This document shows, one piece after another, positions 59,587-64,000 of a DNA stretch of 64,000 nucleotides. Origin of the DNA: Tardiphaga alba (GTDB lineage: Bacteria > Pseudomonadota > Alphaproteobacteria > Rhizobiales > Xanthobacteraceae); NCBI RefSeq assembly GCF_018279705.1, contig NZ_CP036498.1, positions 2,559,001 to 2,623,000 of the forward strand, in the 5' to 3' direction. Position numbers and translations under genes: made by a program. The notes below the pieces were generated by a model. The model was not told the origin of the DNA and ran no database searches. It worked only from the letters and a program-made list of their open reading frames with translations. Numbering within the stretch: position 1 is the stretch's first letter; each line of letters starts with the position of its first letter.

Positions 59587-60438
59587 ATGCCCTACAAAAA
59601 AACAGGCATCAGAGAATGCCGAGAGGGAGACCCACCCCATGCCCCCGAGCCCGGCACCGTCCGCCCCGCTTCGACGATCCTTCTGCTCCGGAAGGGCGAG
59701 ACCGATCCTATCGATGTCTTCATGATGGTTCGGCATTATCAGATCGAATTCGCATCGGGCGCATTGGTGTTTCCCGGCGGCAGCGTCGATGCTGGCGATC
59801 ACGAGATCGCCAAGCGGCCGGAGCTGCATGACGGCGGCGACCATCTCGATGCCGAGGCGCTGGCCTTTCGCATCGCTGCCATCCGCGAGACGTTTGAGGA
59901 AAGCCGTATCCTGCTCGCTAGGCCACACGGATCGAAAGAGCTGATCGCTGCGACCAAAGCGAGTGCGATTGCCGATCAGCATCGCGATGCGCTGAACGAA
60001 GGCAAGGTCAAGTTCGCCGATATCATTGCCGAGAACGATCTGGAACTGGCGGTCGATCTGCTCGTGCCCTATGCGCACTGGATCACGCCCGAGGGCATGA
60101 AGAAGCGTTTCGACACCTGGTTCTTTCTCGCCGAGGCGCCGCCCGAACAGGTTGGGATGCATGACGGCAAGGAGTCCACGGACTCGATCTGGCTGTCGCC
60201 ACGCGAAGCGCTGGAGGGCGGTGAGTCCGGTCGCTTCACGCTGCCGTTTCCGACGACGCGCAACCTGATCAAGCTCGGCAAGCAGGGCGGCGTGGCTGCG
60301 GCACTGGACGATGCGCGGGCGAGCAAGGTCGTGAGCGTCACCCCGATCGTGACCCGCGACGGCGACAAGCGCCAGCTGCGGATTCCGATCGAGGCGGGCT
60401 ATGACGGCGAAATGTTCGAACTGACCGGCGCGCCGTAG
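59587..60438 (+). CDS. NUDIX hydrolase, NUDT19-like (CoA diphosphatase type)
   Basis: The 283-residue product has the split Nudix box of the NUDT19 group: FASGALVFPGGSVDAGD, an insert, then LAFRIAAIRETFEESRILLAR (REx2EE core). NUDT19-type enzymes cleave CoA and acyl-CoA. The start is in doubt: ATG 59587 has no ribosome site and follows a hairpin, whereas ATG 59639 has GAGAGGGAGA upstream but lies in another frame. Adding one C to the C-run 59642-59646 would give MPPEPGTVRPAST and join the domain. A one-base deletion is therefore suspected, although the domain itself is intact. Confidence 0.85.
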   Translation: MPYKKTGIRECREGDPPHAPEPGTVRPASTILLLRKGETDPIDVFMMVRHYQIEFASGALVFPGGSVDAGDHEIAKRPELHDGGDHLDAEALAFRIAAIRETFEESRILLARPHGSKELIAATKASAIADQHRDALNEGKVKFADIIAENDLELAVDLLVPYAHWITPEGMKKRFDTWFFLAEAPPEQVGMHDGKESTDSIWLSPREALEGGESGRFTLPFPTTRNLIKLGKQGGVAAALDDARASKVVSVTPIVTRDGDKRQLRIPIEAGYDGEMFELTGAP

Positions 60439-60443
60439 TACTT

Positions 60444-60524
60444 CGTCATTGCGAGCGTAGCGAAGCAATCCAGTTCTCAATCGCGGCCCTGGATTGCTTT
60501 GTCGCTTCGCTCCTCGCAATGACG
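60444..60524. repeat. Large palindromic intergenic repeat
   Basis: CGTCATTGCGAG and CTCGCAATGACG form the outer stem, with inner arms (AGCGAAGCAATCCAG against CTGGATTGCTTTGTCGCT). This is a typical dispersed hairpin repeat of rhizobia, placed between convergent genes, and may help to end transcription. Confidence 0.75.
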
Positions 60525-60525
60525 G

Positions 60526-62088
60526 TTAGCCTGCTTTCGCCTGAACGTTCGCATTCTCCCAATAAGGGCGTCGCAATTCGCGCTTCAGCACCTTTCCGGC
60601 GCCGGAGAGCGGGAACGCCTCGCTGCGCACATCGACCGTCCGCGGGCATTTGTAGCCCGCGATGCGATCCCGGCAGAACGCGATGATCTCGGCCGCATTC
60701 ACCTGCGCATCCGGCTTCGGGATCACGAAGGCATGCACGGTCTCGCCCCAATGCGGATCAGGGATGCCGATCACCGCGCATTGTGCGACGGCCGGATGCT
60801 GGGTGATCGTGTTCTCGACCTCGATGGAATAGACGTTCTCGCCGCCGGAGATGATCATGTCCTTCATGCGGTCGACGAGATAGATATAGCCTTCCTCGTC
60901 CATATAGCCGCCGTCGCCGGTATGCATCCAGCCGTCGATGACTGCCTTGGCGGTTTCTTCCGGACGTTCCCAATAGCCCATCATCACATTCTGGCCGCGT
61001 ACGGCGACTTCGCCGACGGTGCCGTGCGGGACGGGCTTACGGTCATCGCCGACAATGCGTGCCTCGCAGCCGATCGCCGCGCGGCCGCAGGCGCGCAGCC
61101 GGTTCTTCGCTGCGGATGCTTCGCTGTAGTGCTGCTCCCACGGCAGATGTGTTGCCAGCGGAGACAGTTCCGTCATGCCGTAAAGCTGATGGAATTCGGC
61201 ATTGGGCAGGCCCTTCATCGCGCGCTTCAATAGCGCTTCGTTGATCGGGGACGCGCCGTACATCAGCTGCTTAAGGGATGACAGGTCGTAATCCGCAAAC
61301 GAGGGGTGATCGACCAGCATCTGGATCATGGTCGGCACGATCAGTGTCGCGCTGACTTTCTCGTTGGCGATTGCCTGCATCACCAATTCGGGATTGAAAG
61401 TCCGCACGATCACATTGGTGCCGCCATTGGCGAGCGACGTGAACATGGCGCCGCCATTGGCGACATGAAACATCGGGGCCGCATTGAGATAGATCGACCC
61501 GACCGGGATCAGGCCTTCGCTCATCATGTGCAGCGAGTTGCTCATGATATTGCCATGGCTCAGCATGACGCCCTTGGAGCGTCCCGTCGTGCCGCCAGTG
61601 TAGAAGATGCCGGCAAGCTCCTCGCGGCCGCGCATCGCATCAGCTACGGGCGCGCTGGTCTCGACGAGTTTATCGTAATTATGCGCCTCCTCCGGACCGG
61701 CATCGTCATCGGCATAGATCAGGGTCAGCTTGGCGTCCCTTGCCAGCTCAAGTCCCATGGCGGCGAAGGCACTGTCGACGACGATGGCGGAAGCCCGGCA
61801 ATCGAGCAGGGAATCGAGGATTTCCGCCTGGCTCCAGCGTGTATTGGTGGGTACGATCACGGCGCCGGCCCAGGCGATGCCGAGATAGAGTTCGAAATAG
61901 CGATCGGAATTCTGCATCAGCACGGCCACGCGATCATTGTGCTGGATGCCGAGCTTGTGCAGGCCGCCTGCAAGCCGCGCCACGCGGTCGCCGACCTCGC
62001 GCCATGTGCGGCGGCGCTCGCCATCAATGGTGGCGATGATGCTCGGATCGGTCTGCAACACGCGGCGCAGGCCCTGGGTGATATTCAT
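60526..62088 (-). CDS. AMP-dependent acyl-CoA ligase
   Basis: The 520-residue protein belongs to the ANL superfamily: P-loop IFYTGGTTGRSKGVMLSHGN, QLYGMTELSP, DGWMHTGDGGYMDEEGYIYLVDRMKDMIISGGENVYSIEVE, and the C-terminal catalytic Lys in SGAGKVLKRELR. It activates a carboxylic acid to its CoA thioester, and the nearby thiolase, hydratase and dehydrogenase would then degrade it. AGAGGGAATGCC precedes ATG 62088. The frame to 62256 is not coding. It is divergent from the PQQ dehydrogenase gene. Confidence 0.93.
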   Translation of the reverse strand: MNITQGLRRVLQTDPSIIATIDGERRRTWREVGDRVARLAGGLHKLGIQHNDRVAVLMQNSDRYFELYLGIAWAGAVIVPTNTRWSQAEILDSLLDCRASAIVVDSAFAAMGLELARDAKLTLIYADDDAGPEEAHNYDKLVETSAPVADAMRGREELAGIFYTGGTTGRSKGVMLSHGNIMSNSLHMMSEGLIPVGSIYLNAAPMFHVANGGAMFTSLANGGTNVIVRTFNPELVMQAIANEKVSATLIVPTMIQMLVDHPSFADYDLSSLKQLMYGASPINEALLKRAMKGLPNAEFHQLYGMTELSPLATHLPWEQHYSEASAAKNRLRACGRAAIGCEARIVGDDRKPVPHGTVGEVAVRGQNVMMGYWERPEETAKAVIDGWMHTGDGGYMDEEGYIYLVDRMKDMIISGGENVYSIEVENTITQHPAVAQCAVIGIPDPHWGETVHAFVIPKPDAQVNAAEIIAFCRDRIAGYKCPRTVDVRSEAFPLSGAGKVLKRELRRPYWENANVQAKAG

Positions 62089-62310
62089 GGCATTCCCTCT
62101 CGCTATCCGGATGCTGAACGCATCTCTGCTGTGTCGCCAGTGATCATAAACACGGCGAAAACATGAGCAAGCATCGCGATGCCGTGCAGCATCCGCGGTG
62201 CAACGCAAAACTACATTTGTGCAGATTAGATGCGTTCTGATCTGTTGACGACACACGCACAGGGCGTAACAATCGCGCAGGCCCGTGAGAGGCCATTGGG
62301 AGTGAAACGC

Positions 62311-64000
62311 ATGAGAGAACCTGCTCGCCGGGATGCTTCGACGCGTCCGAACAACAGCGACACGCTCATTTCAACAACGACAATCTCGATAACACGAACC
62401 TTCTGGCGCAGTGCTTCGCTCGCCATCGCGCTTGGCATGACGCTGGGCGGCGGCGCTGCGGTCGCGCAGACCAAAGGCTCGCCTGAGCATATCAAGTCGG
62501 CTGTGGGCGCCGTTGATAGTGCTTCGATCAAGGCCAATACGGCGACGTCGAAGGATTGGCCGACCTACGGCCTGGATTACGCCGAGACGCGCTTCAGCAA
62601 GCTCGACCAGATCAATGCGTCCAACGTCAAGGATATCGGCTTGATGTGGACCTATAGCCTGGAATCCATCCGTGGCGTCGAGGCGACGCCTCTGGTGGTG
62701 GATGGCATCATGTATGTCTCGGCGCCATGGAGCATCGTCCATGCCGTTGATACCCGCACCGGCAAGCGGTTGTGGACCTTCGATCCCGGCGTCGATCGCG
62801 AGAAGGGCTATCGTGGCTGCTGCGACGTCGTGAATCGGGGTGTCGCGCTATACAAGGGCAAGGTGTTTGTGGGCGCCTATGACGGCCGCCTGATCGCCAT
62901 CGATGCCGCGTCCGGACAGAAGGTCTGGGAAAAGGACACGATCACCGATCGCAAGATGTCCTACACCATCACCGGCGCGCCGCGCGTGTTCAACGGCAAG
63001 GTGGTGATCGGCAATGGCGGCGCCGAATATGGCGTGCGCGGATACGTCACCGCCTATGATGCGGAGACCGGCGACCAGAAGTGGCGCTGGTTCACGGTGC
63101 CTGGCGACCCGTCAAAACCGTTCGAGGACGGGTCGATGGAGGCGGCCGCCAAGACGTGGGATCCCGCCGGCAAATACTGGGTCAGCGGCGGCGGCGGCAC
63201 CGCCTGGGATACGATCACCTTCGATCCCGATCTCAATATGGTCTATATCGGCACCGGAAACGGCTCGCCGTGGAATCGCAACATCCGCAGCCCGGCCGGC
63301 GGCGATAATCTCTATCTCGGCTCCATCGTCGCGCTGAATGCGGAGACCGGAAAATATATCTGGCACTATCAGGAAACGCCCGGCGACAATTGGGACTACA
63401 CATCGACCCAGCCGATGATCCTGGCGGACATCACGATCGATAACCAGCCGCGCAAGGTGGTGCTGCACGCGCCGAAAAACGGCTTCTTCTTCGTCATCGA
63501 TCGCACCAACGGCAAATACATCTCGGCGAAGAATTTCGTCGATGTGAACTGGGCGACCGGCTACGACGCCAGTGGCCGGCCGATCGAGGTGCCGGAAGCG
63601 CGTACGCCCGACAAATCCTTCGACAGCATCCCCGGACCATTCGGTGCGCATAACTGGCATCCGATGTCGTTCAATCCGCAAACGGGTCTCGTCTATCTGC
63701 CGGCGCAGGGCGTGCCGCTGAACCTCACGGGCGAGAAGAAGTTCGTGCAGAACGATCCCGGGCCGTTCAAATATGCAGCCACAACGGGTTGGAATATCGG
63801 CTTCACGCTGAATACCGAGCCACCGAAGAACCTGCCATTCGGTCGTCTCATCGCCTGGGATCCGGTGAAGCAGAAGGAAGCCTGGCGCGCTGAATACGTT
63901 GCGCCATGGAATGGCGGCACGCTGACCACGGCCGGCAATCTTGTCTTCCAGGGCACGGCAGATGGACGCTTCGTCGCCTACAACGCCAAGACCGGCGAGA
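62311..64000 (+). CDS. PQQ-dependent alcohol dehydrogenase, cut by the window end
   Basis: The open frame runs from ATG 62311 to the window end (563 codons). It has an extended N-terminus, a signal segment (SLAIALGMTLGGGAAVAQ) and the PQQ propeller: WPTYGLDYAETRFSKLDQIN, a vicinal Cys pair (RGCCDVVNRGVA) that contacts PQQ, and several tryptophan-docking motifs (AxDxxTGKxxW, ending AWRAEYVAPWNGG). The catalytic Asp lies in NWDYTSTQ (codon 63394). The residue two places on is Thr, not the Asp typical of lanthanide enzymes, so Ca2+ is likelier. A cytochrome domain, if any, is beyond the window. It oxidises alcohols in the periplasm. Confidence 0.93.
   Translation, partial: MREPARRDASTRPNNSDTLISTTTISITRTFWRSASLAIALGMTLGGGAAVAQTKGSPEHIKSAVGAVDSASIKANTATSKDWPTYGLDYAETRFSKLDQINASNVKDIGLMWTYSLESIRGVEATPLVVDGIMYVSAPWSIVHAVDTRTGKRLWTFDPGVDREKGYRGCCDVVNRGVALYKGKVFVGAYDGRLIAIDAASGQKVWEKDTITDRKMSYTITGAPRVFNGKVVIGNGGAEYGVRGYVTAYDAETGDQKWRWFTVPGDPSKPFEDGSMEAAAKTWDPAGKYWVSGGGGTAWDTITFDPDLNMVYIGTGNGSPWNRNIRSPAGGDNLYLGSIVALNAETGKYIWHYQETPGDNWDYTSTQPMILADITIDNQPRKVVLHAPKNGFFFVIDRTNGKYISAKNFVDVNWATGYDASGRPIEVPEARTPDKSFDSIPGPFGAHNWHPMSFNPQTGLVYLPAQGVPLNLTGEKKFVQNDPGPFKYAATTGWNIGFTLNTEPPKNLPFGRLIAWDPVKQKEAWRAEYVAPWNGGTLTTAGNLVFQGTADGRFVAYNAKTGE

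Noticed and set aside
1..64000. CRISPR array, insertion sequence or integrase
   Set aside because: No spaced identical repeats beyond the three 7-mers, and no transposase or recombinase motif, are seen in any frame.

Overview
The window looks like chromosomal DNA of an alphaproteobacterium of the Bradyrhizobium / Rhodopseudomonas / Tardiphaga group (Nitrobacteraceae). The evidence is high GC, many protein families typical of that group, an alphaproteobacterial LexA box (GAAC-N7-GAAC) in front of an imuA-imuB-dnaE2 mutagenesis cassette, many promoters of the EcfG general-stress type (GGAAC-N16/17-cGTT), and short palindromic intergenic repeats of the kind common in these genomes. The genus is an inference. 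I see no rRNA, tRNA, CRISPR array, insertion sequence or integrase.

Region 1 (1-20 kb) is an accessory, stress-oriented stretch: a PPOX-fold flavoprotein, two large PAS-rich hybrid histidine kinases (the first broken by a one-base deletion), a YciF/DUF892 protein, exonuclease III, DUF2177, DUF1810, DUF2934, a Crp/Fnr regulator, DUF421, glycogen synthase with a second glycosyltransferase, CsbD, a ClpP-fold protein, two small exported proteins and several proteins of 32-80 residues. Ten EcfG-type promoters lie just before genes in the first 36 kb, and six of them match GGAAC-N16-CGTT exactly. They tie otherwise unrelated small genes into one apparent general-stress regulon and help to choose start codons.

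Region 2 (20-30 kb) concerns DNA damage: dinB with a 2H phosphoesterase and a membrane protein on the minus strand, then the LexA-controlled imuA-imuB-dnaE2 operon on the plus strand. It is followed by an unusual 718-residue protein that fuses a FAN1-like VRR-NUC nuclease to a DnaQ-type 3'-5' exonuclease.

Region 3 (30-40 kb) holds an autotransporter with an incomplete signal peptide, several tiny minus-strand genes, a membrane protein paired with a membrane-anchored ClpP-like protease, and a YefM-YoeB toxin-antitoxin pair with a TGTACA palindromic operator. An AT-rich stretch with 12-bp direct repeats and a strong terminator (39.3-39.45 kb) may mark the edge of the accessory segment.

Region 4 (40-53 kb) looks like core genome: an MFS transporter, two paralogous polysaccharide deacetylases, MgtE, an aldo/keto reductase, a YdcF-like protein, a HigB/HigA-like toxin-antitoxin pair, a TonB/TolA-like protein, DUF599, a glutathione S-transferase and DUF1489.

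Region 5 (53-54.8 kb) has repeat-rich intergenic DNA with a strong sigma70-like promoter, then a second Gp49-like toxin / XRE antitoxin pair whose toxin start appears frameshifted. Region 6 (55-64 kb) is a catabolic cluster: SCP2-type thiolase, DUF35 OB-fold partner, MFE2-type hydratase and dehydrogenase, DHDPS-family protein, NUDT19-like Nudix hydrolase, acyl-CoA ligase, and a PQQ alcohol dehydrogenase cut by the window end. Together they suggest oxidation of an alcohol to an acid, CoA activation and beta-oxidation-like breakdown.

Four places (about 2287, 12146, 54135 and 59642) look like single-base indels, three of them in homopolymer runs. They may be real mutations or assembly errors.
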